Source: SIG710 sp045596925 (GTDB taxonomy: Bacteria; Bacillota; Clostridia; Oscillospirales; CAG-272). From it: 64,000 nt of DNA. The translations under genes were made by a program, and so were the position numbers. The stretch covers positions 3,140 to 67,139 of the forward strand of contig JAZODH010000041.1 of NCBI GenBank assembly GCA_045596925.1, given 5' to 3'. Under the pieces are notes generated by a model. That model was given only the letters and a program-made list of their open reading frames with translations, ran no database searches and had not been told where the DNA came from. Below are positions 51,001 through 58,734 of the stretch, one piece after another; position 1 is the stretch's first letter; each line of letters begins with the position of its first letter.

Positions 51001-51189
51001 AACGTCCTTGTAGCGCTTGACGTACTCGCCGTACGAGATGGCATTCAGCAGCTCTTTGACGTCACTGATGGTGGTGTCTGAGACCGAGCCGTCATCTGCG
51101 GCAAATGCAACGCCGGTACAAAGCGTACCCATAAGCATTACAAGCGCCAGGAACAGGGCAAGAGTTCTCAGAGATCTTGTTCTTTTCAT
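48037..51189 (-). CDS. Very large secreted solute-binding protein with carbohydrate-binding-like N-terminus
   Basis: A 1050-aa protein with start at 51189 set by AGGAGG; the frame is open further upstream but that part is 5' untranslated. The signal peptide is SPase I type (L-C-T-G-V-A-F-A-A), with no lipobox Cys. Residues ~75-450 contain two beta-rich modules that share a K/I-P-F-A-E-A-R/T-x-x-x-x motif and resemble galactose-binding or CBM folds. A helical linker follows, then an SBP_bac_1-type domain at ~560-960 (L-A-G-K-G-P-D-V-Y-I-G, Y-R-K-D-I-L-V-D-L-G-I) and a helical tail. It is first in the operon. Normal family-1 SBPs are ~400-450 aa. Confidence 0.85.
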   Translation of the reverse strand: MKRTRSLRTLALFLALVMLMGTLCTGVAFAADDGSVSDTTISDVKELLNAISYGEYVKRYKDVARATESILIDGLDYDPENTTAEVEEREYEGVTSVYVPNIGTIAWKVTVPETAKYSIKLNCYSVEAKSVSIQRIFRINGKVPFAEARYLSITKVWNNAYEDLNDAGRPFKTDIDNNELRPSMIQAPEWREYELRDMDGFYPESFEIVLEAGENLISLESVSEPLAIASIELFPHVDLVSYDSVKEGYDKNGYTAAEKGHSIKIEAEIPEASSSQTVYPLEDVSSSLNSPSDSSRTLLNVIGGDKWQTSGQWVRYKFTPEVSGLYNIVARYKQNVNDGLFSSRQIYIYGGQYNGIPFAEATRARFNYSDDWVVEPIGDGEQSFEFYFEAGVEYTVMFEVSLGSMGDMVRRVQEALNTINAAYLNIIKLTGTSPDNYRDYGFTRVLPDAITDMKLMSNELYAIAEYLQEEAGIKGSNIATLDRVAWLLDEMSSDEDVIAKNLSELKSYIGNLATWISTAKCQPLMVDYFMIQSSEDKLPRANAGFFSEFGYEMRKFFMSFVRNYDRMGSQHEITEDDEAIEVWLAYGRDQSQVIRNLVNNNFTPETGIMVDLKLVAAGTLLPSILAGKGPDVYIGLGQAEVINYAIRSALLPIEGFEGYEETIQAYNDAAMAPLGIAGADEVYHCYGLPETQTFPMMFYRKDILVDLGIDIPKTWDDILEAVPVLQANKMEIGLTPSYNMFLYQMGGTQYADNGMRINLDSNTALEAFEMMCNMFTMYSFPYSYDFSNRFRTGEMPIGIAEYSGTYNQLIVFATEIKGLWGFSPLPGMMDENGEINNVSISTVTAIVMISGCEQPKKAWEFMRWQAGEQCQIDYSNEMVALLGDSAKHPTANRDALSSLPWTTDELANLELQFNNLASIPNYPGYYYIDRYTNFAFLDAYNNKANPVTELLSYINTINKEITRKREEFGLETLEIGQTLAEKRLDQAKDALSAIKGYEAQVQQAMDAIESGDNIEAISAAALALEAADAKTFGTIAEYLKDAATALATYE

Positions 51190-51374
51190 GTGCTTTTCCT
51201 CCTGAAAATGTTTCAGAAACAAATTATCCGTGTCCATTCGCACCGGAGACCCGATTGCGTCCGGCAGCGAAAGCGCACTGCACGGTTTTGTCCCTGCAAG
51301 ATAAAAGGGGGATCCTGTCGGCACGGCCGATGCAAACGACGCGTCCGCTGAATCACCCAAATATTTACACCACA

Positions 51375-51403
51375 ATGATACCACAGAAACCCTTTTTTGT
51401 CAA
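51375..51403 (-). promoter_or_regulatory. Promoter of the sugar import operon
   Basis: Minus-strand TTGACA and TATCAT with a 17-bp spacer. It implies a ~180-nt, GC-rich 5' leader before the AGGAGG at 51196-51202 region, with local hairpins but no riboswitch I recognise. Confidence 0.85.
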
Positions 51404-51900
51404 GGAATATATTTATATAATAATAGGCGAAATCCCTTACAGAATAAGGCTTTTCGGGGATGTTTTCTTGCATGTTTTCCCGCATTTTTTGTCAAGTGTA
51501 AACATCATTTTTTAAATAAATGTTTACAGGTAAATATAATTCACTAATATCGTGCTTTTGCACATACAATCCGCCTTTTTTTGTGCACTTTCTCCAAGCT
51601 CTTCCACTTCATCATAAAAGGCGTTTTGTTAAACAGTAATTGCCATTCACCCGCCACAAAAAAGCAAAATCGAGTCAAAAATTCGTCCGTCACCATATAT
51701 TTGTGAAATTTACACAAATTTCTATTCAAATTTTCTACACATATTTTTCATCGACAAGCTTTGTTTTTTTCTGTAAAAGATCCTGTATTTTTACAATTCT
51801 TGGTTTTTTTGACATATTATGTAATTTTTCTTGTTTTTCGACCCTTTATATCCATTTTGACAAAAATTCCGAAAAAACATGGCTTTTTTATTTTTTATCG
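51404..51900. other. AT-rich intergenic region between sugar operon and ROK gene
   Basis: About 500 bp between divergent promoters. It contains the inverted repeat at 51497-51528 and otherwise AT-rich sequence. Short open frames here have no ribosome-binding site and low-complexity Phe/Ser-rich products, so I see no gene. Confidence 0.6.
51497..51528. promoter_or_regulatory. Inverted repeat, possible operator
   Basis: TGTAAACAT and ATGTTTACA, perfect 9-bp arms with a 14-bp AT-rich spacer, ~95 bp upstream of the sugar operon -35. A regulator-binding site is possible; no regulator gene is adjacent. Confidence 0.5.
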
Positions 51901-51929
51901 TTGACATTGCGCCCGTGTTATATTATAAT
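51901..51929 (+). promoter_or_regulatory. Promoter of the ROK kinase gene
   Basis: TTGACA and TATAAT with a 17-bp spacer. Confidence 0.92.
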
Positions 51930-51967
51930 GTAATCATCACAAATATAAGAAACGAGGTTTACGCACT

Positions 51968-52927
51968 ATGTATCGTATAGGTATCGACCTGGGCGGAACG
52001 AACATCGCCGCAGGTATCGTTGACAGCAATTTCAAGATCATTGCCAAGGCGTCCACTCCCACTGTTGTAAACGAGGGCGCAGAACGCGTCGCTTGTGATA
52101 TCGCCGAGCTTTGTAAAAATATCGCGGCGGAAAACAACATTTCCATGAGTGAGATCGAGTCAATCGGTATCGCTTCTCCCGGAATCGCAAACAACGTAGA
52201 CGGCGTGGTTGAATACGCAAACAACCTTCCCTTCCACAAGTTCCCTATCTGTAAACTGGTTTCGGAAGCTACGGGCGTTGCTTCCGTTCACGTTGAGAAC
52301 GATGCAAATGCGGCCGCTTGGGGTGAAGCCCTCGCAGGCGCGGCAAAGGGCACAACAAGCTCCATCATGATCACCCTGGGAACAGGCGTCGGCGGCGGTA
52401 TCATCATCAACGGCAAGGTATATTCCGGCTTCAACTTTGCGGGTGCCGAGCTTGGTCACATCGTAATCGAGCATGACGGACTTCCCTGCTCTTGCGGCAG
52501 AAAGGGCTGCTGGGAGGCATACAGCTCCGCAACGGGTCTTATTAACATGACAAAGAAAAAGATCGAGGAGTGCAATGCAGCAGGCGTTCCTACTCTTATG
52601 AACGACATTGCAGCCGAAAAGGGCAAGGTCAGCGGCGTTACGGCGTTCAAGGCAATGCGCGCAGGAGACAAGGCGGGTGCTGAAGTGGTTGACTGTTACA
52701 TCAAGTACTTAGCTTGCGGTCTTATCAACATCATCAACATCTTCCAGCCTCAGGTGGTTTCCCTTGGCGGCGGTGTTTCGGGCGAGGGTCAGGCTCTTAT
52801 CGATATGCTCCTTCCCTTGATTCGTGCCGAGGTCTACGGTCAGGGCGTAGTTCCCGCCACAGAGATCAGAATCGCACAGCTTGGCAACGATGCGGGCATC
52901 GTCGGCGCGGCGACACTTGGAATGTAA
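51968..52927 (+). CDS. ROK family glucokinase
   Basis: A 319-aa sugar kinase phosphorylating glucose (or a related hexose) at C6. Phosphate-1 motif is I-D-L-G-G-T-N-I near residue 6. The ROK zinc motif CSCGRKGCWE is near residue 176, preceded by the E-x-G-H-I block (A-E-L-G-H-I-V-I-E-H). No DNA-binding domain is present, so it is an enzyme, not a repressor. It is divergent from the sugar import operon, which fits use of the imported sugar, but housekeeping glucokinase is equally likely. Confidence 0.93.
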   Translation: MYRIGIDLGGTNIAAGIVDSNFKIIAKASTPTVVNEGAERVACDIAELCKNIAAENNISMSEIESIGIASPGIANNVDGVVEYANNLPFHKFPICKLVSEATGVASVHVENDANAAAWGEALAGAAKGTTSSIMITLGTGVGGGIIINGKVYSGFNFAGAELGHIVIEHDGLPCSCGRKGCWEAYSSATGLINMTKKKIEECNAAGVPTLMNDIAAEKGKVSGVTAFKAMRAGDKAGAEVVDCYIKYLACGLINIINIFQPQVVSLGGGVSGEGQALIDMLLPLIRAEVYGQGVVPATEIRIAQLGNDAGIVGAATLGM

Positions 52928-52960
52928 ATAAACGCTTTATTATCGAAAAAAGCATAAACA

Positions 52961-52994
52961 AACGCACCGCAGATAATCTGCGGTGCGTTTTCTC
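52961..52994 (+). terminator. Terminator of the ROK kinase gene
   Basis: AACGCACCGCAGAT and ATCTGCGGTGCGTT form a 14-bp stem followed by TTCTC. Confidence 0.88.
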
Positions 52995-53055
52995 GTAAAA
53001 AGCGCGTAGGTCGGGGGCTTACTCCCGCCGAAAGCCTCCTTGGAACCAATCAAAA

Positions 53056-53088
53056 ACCCCGACAGACGCGCTGTCGGGGTCGTTTTTT
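53056..53088 (-). terminator. Terminator of the marR-fakB-fakA operon
   Basis: ACCCCGACAG and CTGTCGGGGT form a 10-bp stem; T runs lie on both sides, so it also blocks transcription from the ROK gene. Confidence 0.88.
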
Positions 53089-54796
53089 ATTCTGCTACGA
53101 AAATATAAGGATAGATCTCCTGTCCGCCGTCGATAAAATATATCTCTGCATCGGAATACTTTTCGGACAAGTATGCCGTCAGCTCCTCTTGCTCCGCAGG
53201 AGCGGAATCAGCACCCGCAAATACGGTCAGCATGAACTTATCGGGAAGCTCCAGAAGCTTTGATGCCAGGGCTTTTACCGCCGCCATTCTGTCCTGCTCG
53301 GAAACAACGATCTCCTTGTCGATAATTCCCATAGTATCTCCGCTCTTTATCTGGACACCGCTGATCTCGGCATCGCGGATCGAGGGAGAAACGTAGCCCG
53401 CACTTACGCGCTTCATAGCCTCCTCCATTTCGGAAATGACCGCGTCAACGTCGGGATTATCAAGATTTGCCGCAGAAATGGCAACGTAGCCCGTTCCAAT
53501 ATTCTTGCTGGGAATAACATGGACCTGAGCATCCTTGTGAAGCTCGCCCGCCTGCTGCGCCGCCATAAAAATGTTGGAATTGTTGGGAAAAACGAAGATA
53601 TGCTCGGCACTGATCTGCTCAAACGCCTCAATAAAATCACGGGTCGAGGGGTTTTGGGTCTGTCCGCCGGGGACTACCACGTCGGTGCCAAGCTGTGTGA
53701 ACAGCTCGGTGACACCGGGACCGTTACTCACCGCAACGATACCGTATCTCTTGGCGGAAGCCGATTCCTTCGCTTCGGATTTATCGGGTTTGCCAGACTC
53801 AAGCTCGGTGTGCTGAACCGACATATTTTCGATCTTTACAGTCAGAAATTCGCCGAATTTTCTGCCGTACTCAAGGACCTTTTCGGGTGTAAAGGTGTGA
53901 ACGTGCAATTTTACGATGCTTTCGGTCTTGAAAGCAACCACAGAGTCGCCCACACTCGCCAGAAAGGTACGAAGTGCATCAATATCAAAGCTCTCAACGT
54001 CGGTCTTTGACCGCTGGAGCTGGAGAAGAAGCTCGGTGCAATATCCGTAGGTCATCTCACTGTTCTCGTTGAAAGCAAAGCTTACGGGTGCCGCCGTCTT
54101 GGGTGCAGGTGTCGCCGCACTTTCAGGCTCGTCGGTAGCCTCCTCGCCGTTGAGAACGCGGTTGAAGCCCTCCATGATATAGAGAAGTCCCGCTCCGCCG
54201 CTGTCTACGACGCCTGCTTCCTTGAGAACCGCCAGGATCTCGGGAGTGCGGTCGAGAGAAGCGTGCATCTCCTTTACCAGATCCGCAAACAGAGAACGGA
54301 TCGTGCTCTTGGGAGTCAGGTTAGCCACCGCATATTCCACCGCCTCGCGGGCAACCGTGAGGATAGTTCCCTCCGCAGGGTTCATAACCGAGGAATAAGC
54401 CTGCTCAACGCCCATTTCAAGGGCATGGGCAAAGGTCGCGGGATCGGCAGTCTTGGATTTTGAAAGTCCCTTTGACATTCCCGCAAAAAATTGGGACAAA
54501 ATAACGCCCGAGTTGCCTCTTGCGCCCAGCAGCATACCGTGGGAAAGGGTCTTCATCACCTCTGCCAGGTCGTCGGAATCGATATTCTCGATAGCCGCGA
54601 TGCCGCTCTCGATGGTCATTCGCATATTGTCGCCCGTATCGCCGTCAGGCACCGGGAAGACGTTAAGCTTATTTACCTCGTCGGAATTGGAGCGAAGTCT
54701 GCTTGCGCCGCCCTTCGCCATCTTCGAAAAAAGGATACCGCCCAGGTCCTTTATATTAAAATTTCCCTTGGGAGCCTTCTTTTCCTTATTTGCCAT
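53087..54796 (-). CDS. fakA: Fatty acid kinase catalytic subunit FakA (DAK2/YloV)
   Basis: A 569-aa protein. Residues ~15-215 are the DhaL-like DAK2 kinase domain (LNVFPVPDGDTGDNM with the Mg-binding Asp residues, then G-A-R-G-N-S-G-V-I-L-S-Q). The middle ~100 residues link to a C-terminal DegV-like domain, typical of YloV. FakA phosphorylates fatty acids presented by FakB so they can enter phospholipid synthesis. It follows the degV gene by 33 bp, and pairing with a DegV protein in one operon supports the role. Confidence 0.93.
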   Translation of the reverse strand: MANKEKKAPKGNFNIKDLGGILFSKMAKGGASRLRSNSDEVNKLNVFPVPDGDTGDNMRMTIESGIAAIENIDSDDLAEVMKTLSHGMLLGARGNSGVILSQFFAGMSKGLSKSKTADPATFAHALEMGVEQAYSSVMNPAEGTILTVAREAVEYAVANLTPKSTIRSLFADLVKEMHASLDRTPEILAVLKEAGVVDSGGAGLLYIMEGFNRVLNGEEATDEPESAATPAPKTAAPVSFAFNENSEMTYGYCTELLLQLQRSKTDVESFDIDALRTFLASVGDSVVAFKTESIVKLHVHTFTPEKVLEYGRKFGEFLTVKIENMSVQHTELESGKPDKSEAKESASAKRYGIVAVSNGPGVTELFTQLGTDVVVPGGQTQNPSTRDFIEAFEQISAEHIFVFPNNSNIFMAAQQAGELHKDAQVHVIPSKNIGTGYVAISAANLDNPDVDAVISEMEEAMKRVSAGYVSPSIRDAEISGVQIKSGDTMGIIDKEIVVSEQDRMAAVKALASKLLELPDKFMLTVFAGADSAPAEQEELTAYLSEKYSDAEIYFIDGGQEIYPYIFVAE

Positions 54797-54829
54797 AAAC
54801 TTTTATCTCCGTATGAATTTTTATCTGCG

Positions 54830-55696
54830 TCAATTAAGTCGGCTCTTGCCCGGGAAAAACAGAGCAACGGTGCCGGGGCCGGAATGGGAACCGATGATGG
54901 GTCCAACATCCGTGATAAGCTCGACCTTAGCGCCGTATTTCGTTTTGAGAAGGTCCGCTAAGTACTGCGCATCTGCCATACAGTCACCGTGGGAGATAAA
55001 GGCGATGCCGCCGAGATCGGTGGCAAGCTCGCCGTACTTGTCTGCCATGGCGTTCAGAGACATCTTTCTGCCTCTGACCTTGGAATAGGGCACCAGATGA
55101 CCCTCGTCGTCCATGCGGAGCACGGGCTTGATACCGAGCATATTTCCAAAGAAAGCCGCCGCTGCGCTGATTCTGCCGCCGCGCTTCAGGTATACCAGAT
55201 CGTCAACGGTAAACCAGATAGATATCTTCAGCTTGATATCCTCAGCATAATCCGCTGCCTCGTCGACGGTGGCACCCGCATTCTTTTTGTCGTTTACAAG
55301 CTTTACGATAAGACCGTAGCCCGCAGACGCGGAAAGGGTATCTACAACTCTGATAGTACGGTCGGGATATTTTTCCGCAAGTCCTACGGAAGCAAGTCTT
55401 GCAGAATTATACGTGGTACTCAGTGCCGAGGAAAATCCAATATAAAGAACGTCCCTGCCCTGCAACAGTACTTCCTCAAAGGCCTTCTCAAACTCCGCCA
55501 CGTTAACGGCAGAGGTCTTAGGGGTGGCGCCCTCTCTCATCTTCTGATAAAAGTCTCCGATGTCAACGTCGTCAAGTGAGGCCGTTTCATCGCCGTCATA
55601 GTGCAGATGCAGGCTTTTACAGGGTATTTTCCATTCCTCGAGAAGAGATTTGGGCAGATCACAGCCCGAATCGGTAAAAATAACGTAATCGTTCAT
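54830..55696 (-). CDS. DegV family fatty-acid-binding protein (FakB type)
   Basis: A 288-aa DegV protein. The start at 55696 (MNDYVIFTDSG) follows AAGGAG; an in-frame upstream ATG would overlap marR. The fatty-acid carboxylate-binding Ser/Thr positions are suggested by T-D-S-G-C-D-L near residue 8 and by S-A-L-S-T-T-Y-N-S-A near residue 92. FakB carries the acyl chain for FakA. Chain preference cannot be read from sequence. Confidence 0.92.
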   Translation of the reverse strand: MNDYVIFTDSGCDLPKSLLEEWKIPCKSLHLHYDGDETASLDDVDIGDFYQKMREGATPKTSAVNVAEFEKAFEEVLLQGRDVLYIGFSSALSTTYNSARLASVGLAEKYPDRTIRVVDTLSASAGYGLIVKLVNDKKNAGATVDEAADYAEDIKLKISIWFTVDDLVYLKRGGRISAAAAFFGNMLGIKPVLRMDDEGHLVPYSKVRGRKMSLNAMADKYGELATDLGGIAFISHGDCMADAQYLADLLKTKYGAKVELITDVGPIIGSHSGPGTVALFFPGKSRLN

Positions 55697-55715
55697 TTGC
55701 TTTCTCCTTAATATT

Positions 55716-56150
55716 TCAGGTTGCCAGGCCGTCAAGGCGATCAGAGATTATCGAAAGGCATTTGTAGAAATTCTCGCGCTCGTTCTCGGTCAGCTCGTCG
55801 TCAATTTCAGCGAGCACTCCTTTTACCTTGTCGGAAATCTGCTTTCCTGCCGCCTCACCCTTTTCGGTAAGCACCAGGGGGGCCTTATATCTCTTTGCCT
55901 TCCTCGACTGGCAGACGATATATCCGTTTTTTTCAAGATGGTCGATGGAGCGTGATATGGTGGCCTTGTCCTCCTCGCATCTTTCGCAGAGGTCGGTCGC
56001 GGTGAGAGATTCGGAGGTATAAAGGTAATACAAGCAGGAAACGTGCGGGCTTTTCAGATCGTAGTCTGCCATTTCCCTGTTCTTGATTTTCCTTATATTA
56101 CGGCTTATCTTCGTTATCAAGACCGTAAATTTTTCAAATCTCTCTTTCAT
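55716..56150 (-). CDS. MarR family transcriptional regulator
   Basis: A 144-aa winged-helix regulator. The start at 56150 (MKERFEK) follows GGAGG; an in-frame ATG 39 bp upstream would lie inside the palindromic site. The recognition helix is T-A-T-D-L-C-E-R-C-E-E-D-K-A-T-I-S-R-S-I-D-H-L, followed by the wing. Two Cys in C-E-R-C could make it redox- or metal-sensitive. It is first in the operon with FakB and FakA, 19 bp before degV. By analogy with FabT it may respond to acyl products, but that is inference. Confidence 0.9.
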   Translation of the reverse strand: MKERFEKFTVLITKISRNIRKIKNREMADYDLKSPHVSCLYYLYTSESLTATDLCERCEEDKATISRSIDHLEKNGYIVCQSRKAKRYKAPLVLTEKGEAAGKQISDKVKGVLAEIDDELTENERENFYKCLSIISDRLDGLAT

Positions 56151-56167
56151 GAGTACCTCCGCGCATT

Positions 56168-56185
56168 TTGTTGATATTTCAACAA
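56168..56185. promoter_or_regulatory. Palindromic operator, probable MarR site
   Basis: TTGTTGA-TATT-TCAACAA is a perfect 7-bp inverted repeat placed just downstream of the -10, between promoter and ribosome-binding site. Its size fits a MarR dimer, and bound protein would block transcription of its own operon. Confidence 0.72.
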
Positions 56186-56194
56186 TCATGGAAT

Positions 56195-56223
56195 ATTATA
56201 CCACGGTTTTCAGGAAAAGTCAA
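56195..56223 (-). promoter_or_regulatory. Promoter of marR-fakB-fakA
   Basis: Minus-strand TTGACT and TATAAT with a 17-bp spacer. Confidence 0.9.
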
Positions 56224-56266
56224 CCATTTTATTAAATATTCGGCAGAAAACATCGAGGCACAGAAA

Positions 56267-56295
56267 AACGGCGTCCCTTCTCGGGGACGCCGTTT
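56267..56295 (-). terminator. Terminator of pheS-pheT
   Basis: AAACGGCGTCCC and GGGACGCCGTTT form a 12-bp stem with TTTTT on the minus strand. Confidence 0.9.
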
Positions 56296-56299
56296 AAAA

Positions 56300-58720
56300 T
56301 CATCTGAGTTCCACACCCATTGTGTGCTGGAGTTTTTTGAGGATTCTCTTGACGTAGCCGTCGATCTCCTCGCCCGTGAACTCATGGTCGTCGGGAGTGA
56401 ATACGAGCTTGAACGCCATGCTCTTCTTACCCTCGCCGATCTGCGCACCGCGGTAAACGTCAAAGAGAGTTACCGAGGTAATATACTTGCAGGAAGACGC
56501 AATAGCCTCCTCAAGTGCGCCACAGGTGGTCTCCTCACCGCAAACAAGGGCAAGGTCACGTGTCTCTGCGGCGAACTTGGAGATAGGAGTGAAACGGATA
56601 GCCGTATCGAAATGCTCGGAGAGAAGCTGATAGTCAAGCTCGCCCACAAACACGGGCTTTTCAATGGCAAGCTCCTCGCAGACCTCGTAGGAAAGTCTGC
56701 CGAGATAGCCCACCTCAACGTCACCGAGAAGCACCTTTGCACTCATTCCGGGGTGCAGGAAGGGCTTTGTGTCGTCGCGAACGTAGGTGAATTTAAGATT
56801 GAACGTGTCAGCGATCGTCTCGTACGCACCCTTTGCGGTGAAGAAGGTCTCGTTGTCACCGAAAACGCCCACAGAAAGCATCATATGCTCCTCGGGATAG
56901 TCGGTGAGAGGCAGAGACTTGGGGATAAACTTGCGGGCGATCTCAAAGAACCTGCCTGCCATATTTCCACGGCGGAGATTGCGGACTGCCGCATTCACCA
57001 TAGAAGGTGCGAGAGTCGTTCTCATGAGCGAAAGATCCTCGCTGATAGGGTTCATGATGCGGATAGCGTTTCTCTCGGGCGCGTCCTCGGCGTACCTCAG
57101 CATATCAAGGTCACGGGGAGAGAAGAACGAGTAGAACATGGACTCATAGTAGCCCTGAGCCGCAAGCGCGCGCTTGAGCTTGAGCATTACCTTCTGGTCG
57201 TGATTGAGACCACCGCAGGTAACCTTTGCGGTACGCAGGAAAGAGGGCACGATATGCTCGTAGCCGTAAGAACGGATAACCTCCTCGGCAATATCCTGAA
57301 CGTTATTGTCAATATCGTCACGGTAAGGAGGAACCATCACGGAAAGCTCGTCGCCGTTTATCTTAGGCTCGAAGTTGAGAGCGGCGAGAGTACGGATAAT
57401 ATCCTTTTCGGGAACGGAAATTCCGAGGATCTCCTCCATTTTTGCGATGCTGACCGTAAGAGGCGTTGCCTCGGTGGAATTGCCCGAGGAACGCTCGATG
57501 TGGAGCTTTGAGACCTTGCCGCAACCAAGCTCGCAAACCAGGTGCAAAGCGCGCTTCATACCAAGCTGAGTGGTATACTCGTCAAGTCCCTTTTCAAAGC
57601 GGGAGCTGGAGTCCGAGCTTTGACCCAGTGCACGTGAAGTTCTGCGGACGTTATCACGGGCGAATTTCGCGGACTCGAACATAACCGCCTTCGTGGTATC
57701 CTTGATCTCGGAGTTGAGACCGCCCATGATGCCCGCCAGAGCAACGGGTCTGTGACCGTCGCAGATGACCAGGTTTGCGGGGTTAAGCTCAAATTCCTTC
57801 TCGTCAAGAGTAGTGATCTTCTCGCCCTGCGCCGCACGGCGGACGATGATCTCGGAGTTTTCAAGGTCTGCCATGTCAAATGCGTGCATGGGCTGACCGA
57901 ATTCCTTTAAAACGTAGTTTGTGATATCGACCATGTTGGAGATAGAGTTCACCCCAACCAGCGCCAGACGGCGGCGCATCCATGCGGGAGACTGTCCTAT
58001 CTCAACGTCGGAAACGTAGTGGGCGATATAGCGAGGGCAAAGGTCGGGAGCCTCAACCGTTACGTTAAAATCAAGATCTGCGCCGTTCTCCTCGTAGTCG
58101 AGGGCAGGCATTTTGAACTCCTTGCCCAGAACTGCCGCAACCTCGCGGGCGATACCGATAATGCTCTGGCAGTCGGGACGGTTCGCGGTGATGGCGATAT
58201 CGAAAATATAGTCGTCAAGACCGACGATGGGCTTTACATCTGCGCCAAGAGGTGCGTCTGCGGGAAGAATCAGCAGACCGTTATAACCTGCGCCCGGGTA
58301 CATATCCTCGCTGACACCGATCTCAACGCCCGAGCAAAGCATACCCTCGGAATCAACTCCGCGGAGCTTGCCCTTTTTGATCGTCATGACCCCTTCAATG
58401 GTCGTGTGGTCCTTTGCGGTGGCGTAGACCGTTGCGCCCACAAGAGCAACGGGGAATCTGCCACCAACGCACACGTTATCCGCGCCACAGCAGATCTGGA
58501 ACGTGCCCTTATCGCCGCAGTCAACGGTGCAAATATGAATGTGTGTGTCGGGAATAAGCTCGCAGGTCAAAACCTCACCTACCACAACTCCCGAAATGTC
58601 TTTTCCTATTTCGTTAAGCTCCTCGACCTCAAAGCCCACCGAGAACAAAAGTCTCTCAAGCTCCTTGGCGGGAACGTCAATGTCTACGTATTCACGAAGC
58701 CAACTAAGCGGTGCTAACAT
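56300..58720 (-). CDS. pheT: Phenylalanyl-tRNA synthetase beta subunit
   Basis: An 806-aa beta chain of the (alpha-beta)2 enzyme. Order: N-terminal OB-fold tRNA-binding domain (VVGEVLTCELIPDTHIHICT), B3/B4 editing region with NRPDCQSIIGIAREVAA, B5, the catalytic-like core (PYRDDIDNNVQDIAEEVIR) and a C-terminal ferredoxin-like anticodon-binding domain. GGAGG precedes the ATG, 14 bp after pheS. Length is normal. Confidence 0.97.
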   Translation of the reverse strand: MLAPLSWLREYVDIDVPAKELERLLFSVGFEVEELNEIGKDISGVVVGEVLTCELIPDTHIHICTVDCGDKGTFQICCGADNVCVGGRFPVALVGATVYATAKDHTTIEGVMTIKKGKLRGVDSEGMLCSGVEIGVSEDMYPGAGYNGLLILPADAPLGADVKPIVGLDDYIFDIAITANRPDCQSIIGIAREVAAVLGKEFKMPALDYEENGADLDFNVTVEAPDLCPRYIAHYVSDVEIGQSPAWMRRRLALVGVNSISNMVDITNYVLKEFGQPMHAFDMADLENSEIIVRRAAQGEKITTLDEKEFELNPANLVICDGHRPVALAGIMGGLNSEIKDTTKAVMFESAKFARDNVRRTSRALGQSSDSSSRFEKGLDEYTTQLGMKRALHLVCELGCGKVSKLHIERSSGNSTEATPLTVSIAKMEEILGISVPEKDIIRTLAALNFEPKINGDELSVMVPPYRDDIDNNVQDIAEEVIRSYGYEHIVPSFLRTAKVTCGGLNHDQKVMLKLKRALAAQGYYESMFYSFFSPRDLDMLRYAEDAPERNAIRIMNPISEDLSLMRTTLAPSMVNAAVRNLRRGNMAGRFFEIARKFIPKSLPLTDYPEEHMMLSVGVFGDNETFFTAKGAYETIADTFNLKFTYVRDDTKPFLHPGMSAKVLLGDVEVGYLGRLSYEVCEELAIEKPVFVGELDYQLLSEHFDTAIRFTPISKFAAETRDLALVCGEETTCGALEEAIASSCKYITSVTLFDVYRGAQIGEGKKSMAFKLVFTPDDHEFTGEEIDGYVKRILKKLQHTMGVELR

Positions 58721-58734
58721 ATCCTTTTACCTCC

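Noticed and set aside
51190..51384. A 65-codon N-terminal extension of the large binding protein
   Set aside because: The extension lies between the promoter and a strong AGGAGG before an ATG that begins a clean signal peptide, so it is 5' leader.
51640..51933. A 97-codon Phe/Ser-rich frame in the AT-rich intergenic region
   Set aside because: No ribosome-binding site, low complexity, and it overlaps the ROK promoter.
56168..57511. A 447-codon plus-strand frame opposite pheT
   Set aside because: It is fully antisense to a well-conserved gene with normal motifs, and lacks a ribosome-binding site or family resemblance.
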